In this document: piece after piece, positions 1 through 9,842 of the stretch
Layout: the number at the start of each line of letters is the position of its first letter
Numbering within the stretch: position 1 is the stretch's first letter
Translations under genes and position numbers: made by a program
NCBI GenBank assembly: GCA_012960305.1
Contig: DUBM01000011.1
Span: 434,001 to 498,000 of the forward strand
DNA length: 64,000 bases
Reading direction: 5' to 3'
DNA from: Gammaproteobacteria bacterium
Lineage (GTDB): Bacteria > Pseudomonadota > Gammaproteobacteria > Pseudomonadales > Pseudohongiellaceae
The notes under the pieces: model-generated
Database searches by the model: none
What the model was told of the DNA's origin: nothing
Seen by the model: the letters and a program-made list of their open reading frames with translations, nothing else

Positions 1-1029
1 AATCAACATCACCAATCCAATATAACCTATGGCGAGCGTCAGGCGACCAATATCATAAGTAGGCCGCGCTGTAGCTATCCATTCTGGAGCAAATCCGCTA
101 TTAACAAACGTAATGGTTTCCCAGTAATTTACTGGAATTCCGATACCAAAACCTAGGACGACCATGCCCACATAGAACCGAATAGATCGAGATGTGTCGA
201 GAATCTTCCATTTGAGGAATGCCATACCCAGTAACATCATTGCCAATACATCCCAGAGCAGACCAAAAAGATACGCCACGGTCTGCAAAAAAATACTCAT
301 CTTAGCACTGGCAACGAAATTTTCTCCATAGCCTGACTTTTTAATTTCTAATTCTTCAGCAACTAATTCTGTCGTCATAGATTGCAACTCAAGCATGGTG
401 TCCCAGTCCGCTAATGTAGCTTCTTGCTCTCCAGTTAACTCTGTGCCTAAGGGCAATGCCTCAATTTCTAGAACAGCTTTACGTGCGGATGCCGAGCTTA
501 AATGAGAACCTGAATGCACGAGCATTAATAAGACGAAGATGGCGAGACTGAATATCGCTAGCTTCTTGGCCTCAAAATCCCGGAAATAGTAAAGCAAGAA
601 ACCAGTCATTCCATAAGCTACCAATATGTCCCCTACCCAAACGAAGATATAGGCATTTACTAATCCAAAACCAACTAGCAGCGCTGTACGCCGACGAAAT
701 AATGATTTAACCATGTCAGGGTCTGTGTCTGGCTTGGTCATAAAAATTAAAAAACCAGCGCCGAAAAGCATAGAAAAAATTGCCCGCATACTGCCTTCGA
801 AAAGTATATCCACAGTCATAAAAGTAAAGAGGTTGATACCATCAATCGCGCCGTCAAAGACTGGGCTCGAATAGGCTCCATAGGAATTGGCAAAGCCAAT
901 AATATTGAGCAACAAAATGCCACACAAGGCGACTCCGCGGAGAGTGTCAATGGATCGTATACGAGCCTTGTCGGCAATAGGAGTAGGGGTAACCCTTGGA
1001 ATTGAAGCTACTTCAGGGATTTCAGTCAT
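1..1029 (-). CDS. DUF418-family (YeiB-like) membrane protein, C-terminus truncated by window edge
   Basis: My reverse-strand translation from ATG at 1029: MTEIPEVASIPRVTPTPIADKARIRSIDTLRGVALCGILLLNIIGFANSYGAY...AIFSMLFGAGFLIF; open to position 1, multiple TM segments, DUF418-type N-terminus. Not in ORF track because it has no stop inside the window. Confidence 0.8.
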   Translation of the reverse strand, partial: MTEIPEVASIPRVTPTPIADKARIRSIDTLRGVALCGILLLNIIGFANSYGAYSSPVFDGAIDGINLFTFMTVDILFEGSMRAIFSMLFGAGFLIFMTKPDTDPDMVKSLFRRRTALLVGFGLVNAYIFVWVGDILVAYGMTGFLLYYFRDFEAKKLAIFSLAIFVLLMLVHSGSHLSSASARKAVLEIEALPLGTELTGEQEATLADWDTMLELQSMTTELVAEELEIKKSGYGENFVASAKMSIFLQTVAYLFGLLWDVLAMMLLGMAFLKWKILDTSRSIRFYVGMVVLGFGIGIPVNYWETITFVNSGFAPEWIATARPTYDIGRLTLAIGYIGLVMLI

Positions 1030-1282
1030 AGTCCATCCAGAATAAGGAGTCCTACGTAATTTATCAATCTATTTTAGGGGTGAAAATATGAATGTAATCA
1101 GTGCATTGGATTAAATGGCGCAGAATTTCGTTACCGTCTCGATAGCATCCAACGGAAACAGCCGGTCACTAGACTCCTCCCAGGTAGGTGTTTATTCTAG
1201 AGCAAGCTACCGGCTCATAATGCTCCATAAGCGCATCACAACGAGAAGAGATGCCAAAAACAGAGATAGCGGAGATCAGAAT

Positions 1283-2287
1283 ATGAAGTATCGAACTCAA
1301 TCAGTCGTTATTTTCCTCTTTGCAGCACTAGGATGTTCTTACCTTAGCGCCCAAGTTCAAGCAGTGCGTAACGACGTCCCGCGAATAGGTCAACAGGAAG
1401 TCCTAATGATGCGTCATGCCTATCTTGATAAAGGCGGTTATGACTACTGGTATGAACAAAGTTCGCAAAATGTCTGGCCGTGGTTTGAACGCTTAGGTGC
1501 TCGAATGCTTGGAGACTTTCAAATAATTTATCCTGAGTCTACCAGCCCTAATCCGGATCAAGATGAGGCGATTCGCTTCGCTCGCTACGCCAGCTACGAG
1601 CACTGGCAAGCAACCCGAGCTAATGACTCTAGTGGAAGCACCGGAGGATCTAATCGGCTGGCTGGGGATGGCGAGCTGTTCACTGCGAACAATGAAGGTT
1701 TGACCAATCGAGGCCGGGTTAGACAAGGCTCGCGGGGAGGATTCTTTCTCAAAGGACACATGGCCACTGAAAGACCTATTTACATGCCTGGATTGGGTGA
1801 AAATTATCAGCAAACCAATACTCGTGAATCAGCGGAAAATGGAACTATCGCGGTACGTAGTGACCGCTCAGAACCCAGAGAGCAAATCCTGGTTCTTGAA
1901 TATCGGAAAGTGCAGAAAGGAAGCTTCGAAGAATTGTATGCTCTAACTAACGAGCTGTATTGGCCTTACCTGGAAAAAATTGGAGTAAGGCCGGTGGGCC
2001 AATGGCAAGTCGCCTATCTGCCAAATAGCCCAGCCGTGGAGAGCGCGGATTTTGATGAAGTTTATACTTTGGCTCGCTATGCGAGCTATGAACATTATGT
2101 TGCTGTTCGAGATGATGCTGTTGGCATGGGAGGAAACGGACCAGACTATGTTGCGATGGAAAAAGCAACATATCAAATAGCTCACTTCACCCAAGAACAT
2201 TCGCGCGAGTTCTTAAGGGGCGACTTGTGGGGAAACCAGCCGCACTACACTCCGGCTATGGATGAAAGCCATCGAGTACAAAATTAA
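1283..2287 (+). CDS. secreted protein with two tandem NIPSNAP/dimeric alpha-beta-barrel-like repeats
   Basis: Signal peptide MKYRTQSVVIFLFAALGCSYLSAQ from internal Met; repeated blocks 'DEAIRFARYASYEHWQATR' and 'DEVYTLARYASYEHYVAVR'. Confidence 0.55.
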   Translation: MKYRTQSVVIFLFAALGCSYLSAQVQAVRNDVPRIGQQEVLMMRHAYLDKGGYDYWYEQSSQNVWPWFERLGARMLGDFQIIYPESTSPNPDQDEAIRFARYASYEHWQATRANDSSGSTGGSNRLAGDGELFTANNEGLTNRGRVRQGSRGGFFLKGHMATERPIYMPGLGENYQQTNTRESAENGTIAVRSDRSEPREQILVLEYRKVQKGSFEELYALTNELYWPYLEKIGVRPVGQWQVAYLPNSPAVESADFDEVYTLARYASYEHYVAVRDDAVGMGGNGPDYVAMEKATYQIAHFTQEHSREFLRGDLWGNQPHYTPAMDESHRVQN

Positions 2288-2316
2288 TAAAACACTTATT
2301 TGCAGAGGATAAATCA

Positions 2317-3174
2317 ATGTTTCAGAAATTTATGATACTTCTAGTTGGCTTTATGATTTCCTCTGCCGGCTTCGCGCAAACGTCGGGCCCCGATAAAGGT
2401 TCTTTGGTAATAGTGGGAGGCGGCATGCAAGATCTTTCGATATTGAAAGAATTTGCTGAACTAGCTGGCGGAGTGGACTCTCCCATTGTGGTCATTCCAA
2501 CGGCAGGCGGCAGCGAAAGCTATGATGAAAATTGGCTGGGACTAAGACAATTTAGGGCTGCTGGCTTAAGCAACATTAAGTTAATTCATACTTACGATTC
2601 GGCCGTCGCAGACACTGATGAATTCGCTGCTGCGATTACAACGGCAAAGGGCGTATGGTTTACCGGTGGCAGACAGTGGCGATTAGCCGATTCTTATTTA
2701 CACAATAAGGTGCATGCAGCTTTAACTGATCTGCTAAATCGTGGCGGTGTGATAGGCGGATCCTCTGCCGGCGCAACTATTCTCGGTTCTTATCTAGCCC
2801 GCGGTGATACTAGCAACAACACAATAATGATGGGAGACCATGAAGAAGGATTCAGCTTTGTAGAAAATGTAGCGATCGACCAACACATGCTGCGGCGCAA
2901 TAGGCAATTTGACTTAATCGAAGTTATCGAAGCGAAACCGGAATTACTAGGTATTGGACTCGACGAAGATACGGCGATAATCGTTGAAGGAAATCGATTT
3001 CGAGTTATTGGTCAAAGCTATATCGCTATCTTTGACCATCAGCGTATGCTGGATTCCGGTGGCAAGTTTTACTTTCTGGAGCCCGGAGATCAATTTAATA
3101 TGGAAACCAGAACTCCCTATAGGATTCAACAGTCACTGGAGCCATTTAACCGACTAGTTAATCAAGCATGGTGA
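2317..3174 (+). CDS. cyanophycinase-like peptidase S51 family protein, exported
   Basis: LVIVGGG...VIPTAGG...GVWFTGGRQWRL...GGVIGGSSAGATILG (nucleophile Ser in GSSAGA); signal peptide. Confidence 0.8.
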   Translation: MFQKFMILLVGFMISSAGFAQTSGPDKGSLVIVGGGMQDLSILKEFAELAGGVDSPIVVIPTAGGSESYDENWLGLRQFRAAGLSNIKLIHTYDSAVADTDEFAAAITTAKGVWFTGGRQWRLADSYLHNKVHAALTDLLNRGGVIGGSSAGATILGSYLARGDTSNNTIMMGDHEEGFSFVENVAIDQHMLRRNRQFDLIEVIEAKPELLGIGLDEDTAIIVEGNRFRVIGQSYIAIFDHQRMLDSGGKFYFLEPGDQFNMETRTPYRIQQSLEPFNRLVNQAW

Positions 3175-3219
3175 TAGCTTAAACTCGATCTAAATTTCCG
3201 GAGCAATGTTTCGAAAAAG

Positions 3220-4209
3220 CTAGCGGCTCCAGCTGGGCAACCAAGTATCATCCTCTTCGCCGTTTGCTTCCTGCTTACGCGCACCACTTAACATCAATGG
3301 CATTGCGTAGTTTCCTTCGTGGCAGGCATACTCAAATAGATTTGCTTCGGTGTTTTGCATCTCCACCACAGCCGTCCATTTATCTTCAAAAGATTCAGGA
3401 TCATCCACTGTGTATTCGTACTCAAGCCGATCTTCATCTAGACGGGTAAAGCGCTCTGTAAGAGCCATGTTTTCACCGGTACCACTGAAGCGACTAAGGT
3501 GAGTAAAATTAGTGGTGGTTACGACGAAGGTATCGCCTTCCCACTCACCTCTGGAATCACCTTTCCAAAGACGCATGTTATTGGGCAGCGCCTGCCCGCC
3601 GTTTGTTGGAATGATGCGATGGTCGTTTACCATTTCAGTTTGGATAACAACATATCCCTCAGTTTGAATAAGTTGCATCATATTATTGTAAGCCCCAGAA
3701 CGCATTGGTGGTCCAGCATTGAACCCGAGTATGCATCTATCGAATGCATTACGGTCCTCAGGGCCCTGAGGAGACCGGCTTTGCAGTGCCCTAAAATATG
3801 CCCCTGCCTCTCTCGCTGCTTGAGTCGCTGGTGGCATACGGCCGTTTACGGGATATATTAATTGCGAAGTTCGACGGGTTGTGGACATTGTTGTGCCCTG
3901 ATCGAGATAGAAGGAATTGTAGCCGACGTCGACATCGCCTTGACTCTCTTCGCCGCTAGCGGCGAACTCTCGAGTAGCATTTGCTGCTCGCCCTGCTCGA
4001 ACAGCCTCTTCATATTCAGCTATTTCGTCCTCGGAAAGAAATTCCTGGTCTGCGAAAGCAGCTGGCCTTTGGAAGGGAGTGACTGTAGCAAAATCCCAAT
4101 TGCCTTGTAGGCTTGGTTTCCCCCAGCTTGTCATGGGTACGTCAGCCAAACTAATACCAGATGCAGACAGTGCTATGGCAGCTAATACTATTGAGAGGTT
4201 TCTTTTCAT
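3220..4209 (-). CDS. uncharacterised secreted protein, paralog family A copy 1 ('LQGNWDFATVTPFQRP...EYACHEGNY')
   Basis: Signal peptide; shared motifs with 16327, 32045 and 40191 ORFs (RC..GF..GPP, YNN..QL.QT, GHW/GEWEGDTFVV, FEYACHEGNY). Confidence 0.75.
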   Translation of the reverse strand: MKRNLSIVLAAIALSASGISLADVPMTSWGKPSLQGNWDFATVTPFQRPAAFADQEFLSEDEIAEYEEAVRAGRAANATREFAASGEESQGDVDVGYNSFYLDQGTTMSTTRRTSQLIYPVNGRMPPATQAAREAGAYFRALQSRSPQGPEDRNAFDRCILGFNAGPPMRSGAYNNMMQLIQTEGYVVIQTEMVNDHRIIPTNGGQALPNNMRLWKGDSRGEWEGDTFVVTTTNFTHLSRFSGTGENMALTERFTRLDEDRLEYEYTVDDPESFEDKWTAVVEMQNTEANLFEYACHEGNYAMPLMLSGARKQEANGEEDDTWLPSWSR

Positions 4210-4276
4210 TTTAAAATCCTCGTGAGAAAACTTTTAGTTTCATATTCTACTTCTCTAATCGTTCTAAGCTTAAGTC

Positions 4277-5140
4277 TTAATTGACACTACCATCTAGATT
4301 CTTCGGCCCTTCATAATCTTTACGTAAATGGTCATACAGCAAATCTTCAGCAAATTCTACGCACTTGTATTCCAACAACCGGACGTTCTCTTCCAATCTC
4401 CGATACAAAGGCAGCTTAATTTTCCAGGAACGACTGAAGACTTCAGGGTCGGTAATCGTCGCCTCGTACTCGATGTGATTGGCATCTATTGGCGTATATC
4501 GCTCTTCTACGTGGAGAGCACCACTATGGAAATTACCAGCGCTATCGAACCATGTTTCTGCCATTTGCGAGCTCACGTCAACTACCAAGGTATTGCCTTC
4601 CCAATGCCCTAATGAGTACCCCATCCAAGATGGAAGCGGGGCTGATGTGCCTGGCCTGTCCATATGAATAGTGCGGCTATTGCCACCAAATTCATAAGCC
4701 ATAAATATCTTGCCTTCTGTTTGAAATATCTGCAGCGGAAACGGCATATAGGTTAAACGGGGAATACCTGGGATATAACACTTGGTAACAGAATCTTTTT
4801 CATTCCAGTTTTCCAAGTTCGCATTTCTTTGTTCCAGTGCGGCGGGAAGATAAGGAATTTCGCCGCCTTCTACTACACTCATGCCAGCTGGGATTCCACC
4901 TAATGCTCCCAAGACTCTCGTTACAGGCGTTTTGCTCGCTGTGTGACCTTCAAGATTCCAACTCGCCGAGCCCATCGCTTGCCAGATACCATCCAGACTC
5001 AATTCGATAGGACTTACTGCCGGGTCAGCAGGCGTATCAATCCCCACGGATACTTCAACATTTTCTTGAGAACAACTCGCGGTTAACAAGGAAAATGCGG
5101 CAAGCAGTGTGACTATTTTCAAATGTTTTTTAGTATTCAA
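4277..5140 (-). CDS. uncharacterised lipoprotein-like exported protein, divergent paralog family A copy 2
   Basis: N-term LLTASC (lipobox-like); contains 'LSLDGIWQ', 'GHWEGNTLVVDV', 'LHVEERYTPIDANHIEYEATITDPEVFSRSW', 'RLLEYKCVE'. Confidence 0.65.
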   Translation of the reverse strand: MNTKKHLKIVTLLAAFSLLTASCSQENVEVSVGIDTPADPAVSPIELSLDGIWQAMGSASWNLEGHTASKTPVTRVLGALGGIPAGMSVVEGGEIPYLPAALEQRNANLENWNEKDSVTKCYIPGIPRLTYMPFPLQIFQTEGKIFMAYEFGGNSRTIHMDRPGTSAPLPSWMGYSLGHWEGNTLVVDVSSQMAETWFDSAGNFHSGALHVEERYTPIDANHIEYEATITDPEVFSRSWKIKLPLYRRLEENVRLLEYKCVEFAEDLLYDHLRKDYEGPKNLDGSVN

Positions 5141-5176
5141 CTAGTTGCCCTCTTTATTATTCTATTAATATCTCTC

Positions 5177-5611
5177 TTAATTGTCGTCTGGAAACCCACC
5201 AGGGGGAGCCCCAACGCCGGAAGAGCCCATGAAAACATTGTCGCCATTCGGTAGTGTGATATCACGACCACTACCCCGACATTTAGGTATACAATCGGGA
5301 TCTTTGGATTGATATCCACGTACAAGAATTTCTGTACCCGGTAAAAGAATTTGATTGGTAAGACCAGCACGCAGCAGAGTATTTGGCGTACCGCCTTCGA
5401 GCATCCATTCCTCAGTACCACCATCTTCCAATGTTGCTGTCATGTGTAACCAGGTATGGGGGTTAATCCACTCCATTCGAGTAATCACTCCTTCTAAACG
5501 CACCGGACTGTCTTTATCAAATTCAGAAGAAAAAGCGTGATGGCCTATCACCGTCGACTGCAGTAAAACTATAGACGCCAGTAGTAGTATTACAGAAATG
5601 AATCGATTCAT
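5177..5611 (-). CDS. DUF6152-family exported protein
   Basis: 'HHAFSSEFDKDSPVRLEGVITRMEWINPHTWLHM...TEEWMLEGGTPNTLLRAG' pattern typical of the family; signal peptide. Confidence 0.75.
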   Translation of the reverse strand: MNRFISVILLLASIVLLQSTVIGHHAFSSEFDKDSPVRLEGVITRMEWINPHTWLHMTATLEDGGTEEWMLEGGTPNTLLRAGLTNQILLPGTEILVRGYQSKDPDCIPKCRGSGRDITLPNGDNVFMGSSGVGAPPGGFPDDN

Positions 5612-5960
5612 GAGTGCATCCTCACTAACAGATTAGATCAAAAATTCTAATTTTAATTTGCAGAATAGTTTGCCTTAGAAAGCGACACTTTTCTAGAGTA
5701 GGAAGCCTGCAAAATTCACCTAAGTAAATTTCGACGTTTCTCATTGAAACGATTGCCATACAGCACTTTTATAGCTTAAAACTCCAAATTTTGCTTCACA
5801 AGCAGAGCCCTGCTGGTCTAATGTATCCTCAAGAATTACTGCCTGCAACTCTCATGCGGTGATAACGAAGGTTTGCAGTAGCAAAATACATTAGTTAAGT
5901 AGATCTATTTATTGAGCTTGATTGGATAAGTAAATCTCAAAACAAAGGGGACTAACTCTC

Positions 5961-6989
5961 ATGGCAAGAGTGAAACTAATTCTAGCAGGACTTTTCAGCT
6001 TACTGTTGGCTCCCTCAACCGTGGCACAAGAAGTAATTACAACCGACACACATAATTTAGAAGAAGTTGCTCCAGGGGTCTATTTCGCGATCGGAAATGG
6101 CGCTTTGTACACCATGAGCAATGCTTTAATCATTGAACGAAGAGACGACATAGTCGTCGTGGATTCTCATATCACTCCAGCTGCCGGTCAGGCGCTGCTT
6201 GATTCAATTCGGGTAGTCTCCGATAAACCGATCACTGCTCTGATTAACTCTCACTTCCATTACGATCACGCCAATGGTGTACCCGCCTTTGGCAGCGACG
6301 TTGAAATCATCGGCCACGAATATACTCGCGCCAAACTCGCCGACGATCCGATGAATGAGCAAACTTTTTTATCCTCGTTGCGCCGTTTTGACAACACCGT
6401 CACTCGCCTTGAACAAGAGCTTGCTGAAGCTAGTCACAACGAAAGGGCCGAATTGGAAACACAGTTGGAGTTTTGGCGCGCCCATGTTCGCGCTCAAGAC
6501 AAGATAGACCCAGTTCCCCCAACAGTTTCTGTTAGTGACCGCATGACTCTCTATAAGGGTGGAAGAGAAATACAAATTCATTTTTTCGGTCGGGCTCACA
6601 CCGGCGGTGATATCGGCATCTATTTACCAGAAGAAAAAATTCTCTTCACCGGCGATATGTTACTTGGCGGTATCTCTTATATGGGTGATGGCTATGTGTC
6701 GGAATGGGCCGATACTCTACAACGATTAAAACAATTGGATTTCGAAATGGTACTACCGGGCCATGGCCCTAGTTTTCTTGATCGTGAACGCATCGATTAT
6801 GTGCAAAGTTACTATACAGATTTAACTGCCGAGGTCGTTCGCCTTAAGGGAATTGGATATAGCGCTGAAGAAGCCGCTGCACGTGCTGACTTACGTCAGC
6901 ACGCAGACACTCTCGGCGTTACTCAGATCGGGGCAAATGCGGAAGCAGTTGCTCGAATGTATGCTTTACTAAATGGAACCATTGAGTAA
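5961..6989 (+). CDS. MBL-fold metallohydrolase, exported
   Basis: NSHFHYDHANG, GRAHTGGD, FTGDMLLGG, VLPGHGP metal-binding motifs; signal peptide. Confidence 0.9.
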   Translation: MARVKLILAGLFSLLLAPSTVAQEVITTDTHNLEEVAPGVYFAIGNGALYTMSNALIIERRDDIVVVDSHITPAAGQALLDSIRVVSDKPITALINSHFHYDHANGVPAFGSDVEIIGHEYTRAKLADDPMNEQTFLSSLRRFDNTVTRLEQELAEASHNERAELETQLEFWRAHVRAQDKIDPVPPTVSVSDRMTLYKGGREIQIHFFGRAHTGGDIGIYLPEEKILFTGDMLLGGISYMGDGYVSEWADTLQRLKQLDFEMVLPGHGPSFLDRERIDYVQSYYTDLTAEVVRLKGIGYSAEEAAARADLRQHADTLGVTQIGANAEAVARMYALLNGTIE

Positions 6990-7060
6990 GCAAACAATGG
7001 AGCAAGCATCACTAAAGCAATCAATCTATAGTACTAAACATCCAATTTAGGAGCGCAGCA

Positions 7061-8089
7061 ATGCAAAATCTCAAATTACTATTACTCATCTCGGCAATGA
7101 GCGCCTCACTAATGAGTTGTGGGGAATCAGGCACAGGCAGTGCAATGGCGACGGTGGATATTATCGACAATGCCGGCTCCATTGTTAGTGTTGACCCAAG
7201 CTTCGACGCCCTAGTGCCGGCCGAAGCCAATATTCAGAAGCTTGCCGGCGGGTTTGCTTTCACTGAAGGTCCAGTATGGAATAGTGGACTGGAGCATTTG
7301 ATGTTTAGCGACCTCCGTAGCAACGCTGTACATACTTGGGATGATGAAAACGGCTTGCGGACTCTTATCCAACCAGTGTTCGAAGGAGAAAGTGATACTG
7401 AGTCGGTGGGCTCAAACGGGTTAAATGTTGATAGTGAAGGTCGCCTGTTGTTAATGGAACACGGCAATCGTCAAGTCTCTCGAGTGGAGCCTGGTGGTGG
7501 GGAAAGAACTGTTCTCGTCAACAGTTATCGTGGCAAGCGCCTTAATAGCCCTAATGACTCAGCCTGGCATTCAAATGGTTGGTTGTATTTTACCGACCCA
7601 CCGTACGGACTTGCCGGACTAGAAGATGATCCTGCTCGTGAACTGGACTACAACGGTATCTACCGTCTGAGCCCCAGTGGAGAAATTCAGCTCTTATACC
7701 GCGATCAAACCCGCCCAAATGGCATTGCTTTTTCTCCTGACGAAAAAACACTTTACGTTGCAAATTCGGATGCTGAAAATAAAGTTTGGTATGCCTATAA
7801 CGTAGTAGGAAATGGAATCATTGGCAACCCGCAGGTTTTTTATGATGTAAATGATCAAAATGAAACCGGTGCCGCTGATGGGATGAAGGTAGATGTGGAC
7901 GGTAATGTATTTGCTACAGGTCCCGGAGGGGTTTGGGTATTCAGCCCCGATGGAATCCATCTCGGAACTATTAAACCTGATGAAGTTCCTGCCAACGTGG
8001 CCTGGGGTGATGAGGGTAGCACTTTATATATGACTGCTCGTACTGGTCTGTACCGAGTAAAACTTAATACTCGTGGCATAATACCCTAG
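7061..8089 (+). CDS. SMP-30/gluconolactonase-like lipoprotein
   Basis: Lipobox 'SLMSC'; EGPVW.....L.FSD, RPNGIAFSPDEKTLYVANSD, DGMKVDVDGNVFATGPGGVWVF. Confidence 0.85.
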   Translation: MQNLKLLLLISAMSASLMSCGESGTGSAMATVDIIDNAGSIVSVDPSFDALVPAEANIQKLAGGFAFTEGPVWNSGLEHLMFSDLRSNAVHTWDDENGLRTLIQPVFEGESDTESVGSNGLNVDSEGRLLLMEHGNRQVSRVEPGGGERTVLVNSYRGKRLNSPNDSAWHSNGWLYFTDPPYGLAGLEDDPARELDYNGIYRLSPSGEIQLLYRDQTRPNGIAFSPDEKTLYVANSDAENKVWYAYNVVGNGIIGNPQVFYDVNDQNETGAADGMKVDVDGNVFATGPGGVWVFSPDGIHLGTIKPDEVPANVAWGDEGSTLYMTARTGLYRVKLNTRGIIP

Positions 8090-8273
8090 CGCACACGTTC
8101 TAAAAGAAGATTTTTCAGAGAAACTCATACTTAGAAACATTGGATTTGGCTGTAAATACTTGTTTTTATTAAAAAAACATTACCCAGATGAGAAAATGGT
8201 CTGGATCAGTGTAAATACTCAGCTATTTAATTTAGCATTACCCTAATTGATCAACATGTTAACGGAGTAAATC

Positions 8274-8795
8274 GTGGAATCATCTCTAAGTAATTTACTA
8301 GCTCGTCTTGTGGACATCGGCAAAGCGGCTGCATTTGTTTTAATCTCTAGTACCGGTCTGGCCATAGTAACCAGTCAATCCGCAGCTCAATCTCTGGACG
8401 ATATTGCCCTCAACGTATACAAAGAAGAAACCTGTGGTTGTTGTGTAGGCTGGATCGAGCACATGAAGGAACATAGTTTTGAATCAACGATATTTCACCC
8501 AAAAAATTTGAACAGTGTTAAAGCAGAGCTTGGCATTAAAGCCGAGTGGCAATCTTGTCATACTGCTGTGACAGAAGAAGGATTTTTGTTCGAAGGTCAT
8601 ATCCCTGCGAAATTCATTGTTGCTTTTTTAGCAGAGCCACCGGCTAATGCTTTAGGGCTTGTAGTGCCAGGTATGCCCATCGGCGGGCCGGGAATGGAAA
8701 TGGGTGATCGATTCACTCCCTATGACATACTTTTAATGAAGAAAGATGGCAGCAGTGAAATTTTTGCCAGCATTAAAAGTAAAGCCGATCAGTAA
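8274..8795 (+). CDS. DUF411 family (putative metal-binding) protein
   Basis: 'NVYKEETCGCCVGWIEHMKEHSFE...ELGIKAEWQSCHTAV...GHIPA' typical DUF411. Confidence 0.85.
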   Translation: MESSLSNLLARLVDIGKAAAFVLISSTGLAIVTSQSAAQSLDDIALNVYKEETCGCCVGWIEHMKEHSFESTIFHPKNLNSVKAELGIKAEWQSCHTAVTEEGFLFEGHIPAKFIVAFLAEPPANALGLVVPGMPIGGPGMEMGDRFTPYDILLMKKDGSSEIFASIKSKADQ

Positions 8796-8876
8796 GAAAG
8801 TTATTCCGTTACACCAGCTTGTGCAAGACCATCAAAATACAAGCCCAGTTGCTCTTACCTTATTAAATAGAACATA

Positions 8877-8902
8877 TTCTCTCTTGCGATAGCGAGAGAG
8901 AA
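8877..8902. other. 11-bp stem hairpin (GATA loop) between DUF411 gene and ArsM-like pseudogene
   Basis: ttctctcttgc-GATA-gcgagagagaa, 11 pairs with one G-U; no T-tract on either side. Confidence 0.6.
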
Positions 8903-8956
8903 GTTCGGCTGAAAAAGTTATATTGGTTTATGCCGGATAAAAATAGGAACACCACG

Positions 8957-9757
8957 ATGACAAATAACGAAAATTCAAACTCTCAGCACGATTCTAATGC
9001 CTTGGATATTGAAAAGTTAAGAGAATAGATAAAGCTCAAATACCGAGAAGTGGCAACTACTCCTGACATGGAATTTCATTTCCATACGGGAAGAAAGTTG
9101 GCAGAGAAACTGGGTTACACTCCTCAAGTTATCGACGGGATTTGTGCAGCCGGTGTTGAATCATTTGCTGGAGTTGGCAACCCATTTTCGTTACGAGCAA
9201 TAACAAAGTGCGAAAAAGTTGTAGGTGTAGGTGCATGCTTCGATAGCTTCGTCTCAGCAAGCTTAGTAGGAGACAGCGGTAAAGTCATCGGTATGGATAT
9301 GACTGAAGAAATGCTCGTCAAGCCCAGCTGCCCCGCAAAGGAGATGAGCTTAGACACCGTAAATTTCAAAGAAGGCATCATAGAAGATTTGCCAATTACC
9401 GATGGCTGGGCCGATGCAGTCATAAGTAACGGTGTAATTAATCTCTGCGCCGATAAGCGTGCCGCTTTGTCTGAAATATTCCGTATATTGAAACCAGGTG
9501 GTTACCTGCAGTTTGCCTATATTGCCAATAGCAAGCCTATACCCCAAGCAGTCATTGAAAATATTGATCTCTGGACAGCCTGAATCGCCGGGGGCCTGCC
9601 GTGTGCAGGGTGGGAGAAGATCTTGTGAGGGTCTGGTTTGCAGGATGTAAAAATTGGCGAGACAGTCAATACGTTTGGCGGCGCATCTGGCGAAGCTAAT
9701 GCTAAACAGTTTGGTGTTTATGGTTACGCTTTTTTAGCCAGAAAACCAGACAGATAA
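8957..9757 (+). pseudogene. ArsM-like SAM-dependent methyltransferase, interrupted by three in-frame stops (TAG 9026, TGA 9581, TGA 9626)
   Basis: Continuous-frame translation: MTNNENSNSQHDSNALDIEKLRE*IKLKYREVATTPDMEFHFHTGRKLAEKLGYTPQVIDGICAAGVESFAGVGNPFSLRA...VISNGVINLCADK...DIDLWTA-like*IAGGLPCAGWEKIL*GSGLQDVKIGETVNTFGGASGEANAKQFGVYGYAFLARKPDR*. SAM motif I looks shortened (VVGVGACFD). Confidence 0.75.
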
Positions 9758-9773
9758 AATAGAGCTAGGGATG

Positions 9774-9804
9774 AAAAAAAGGGCGCTGTATTGCGCCCTT
9801 TTTT
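9774..9804. terminator. bidirectional rho-independent terminator between convergent genes
   Basis: aaaaaaa-GGGCGC-tgtatt-GCGCCC-tttttt. Confidence 0.9.
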
Positions 9805-9842
9805 GAGCAATCTAAAATTTAGCCAAGTAAATAATAAATCTC

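Noticed and set aside
1493-1813. Antisense ORFs from the track (e.g. 1493, 1943, 14361, 18122, 35986, 49035, 53187, 63301)
   Set aside because: They mirror well-supported genes on the other strand and have no recognisable domains; treated as shadow frames.
9626-9628. Second TGA in the ArsM-like locus as Sec
   Set aside because: No Cys is expected at EKIL-x-GSGLQDV; it fits a CGA>TGA mutation in a decaying gene.
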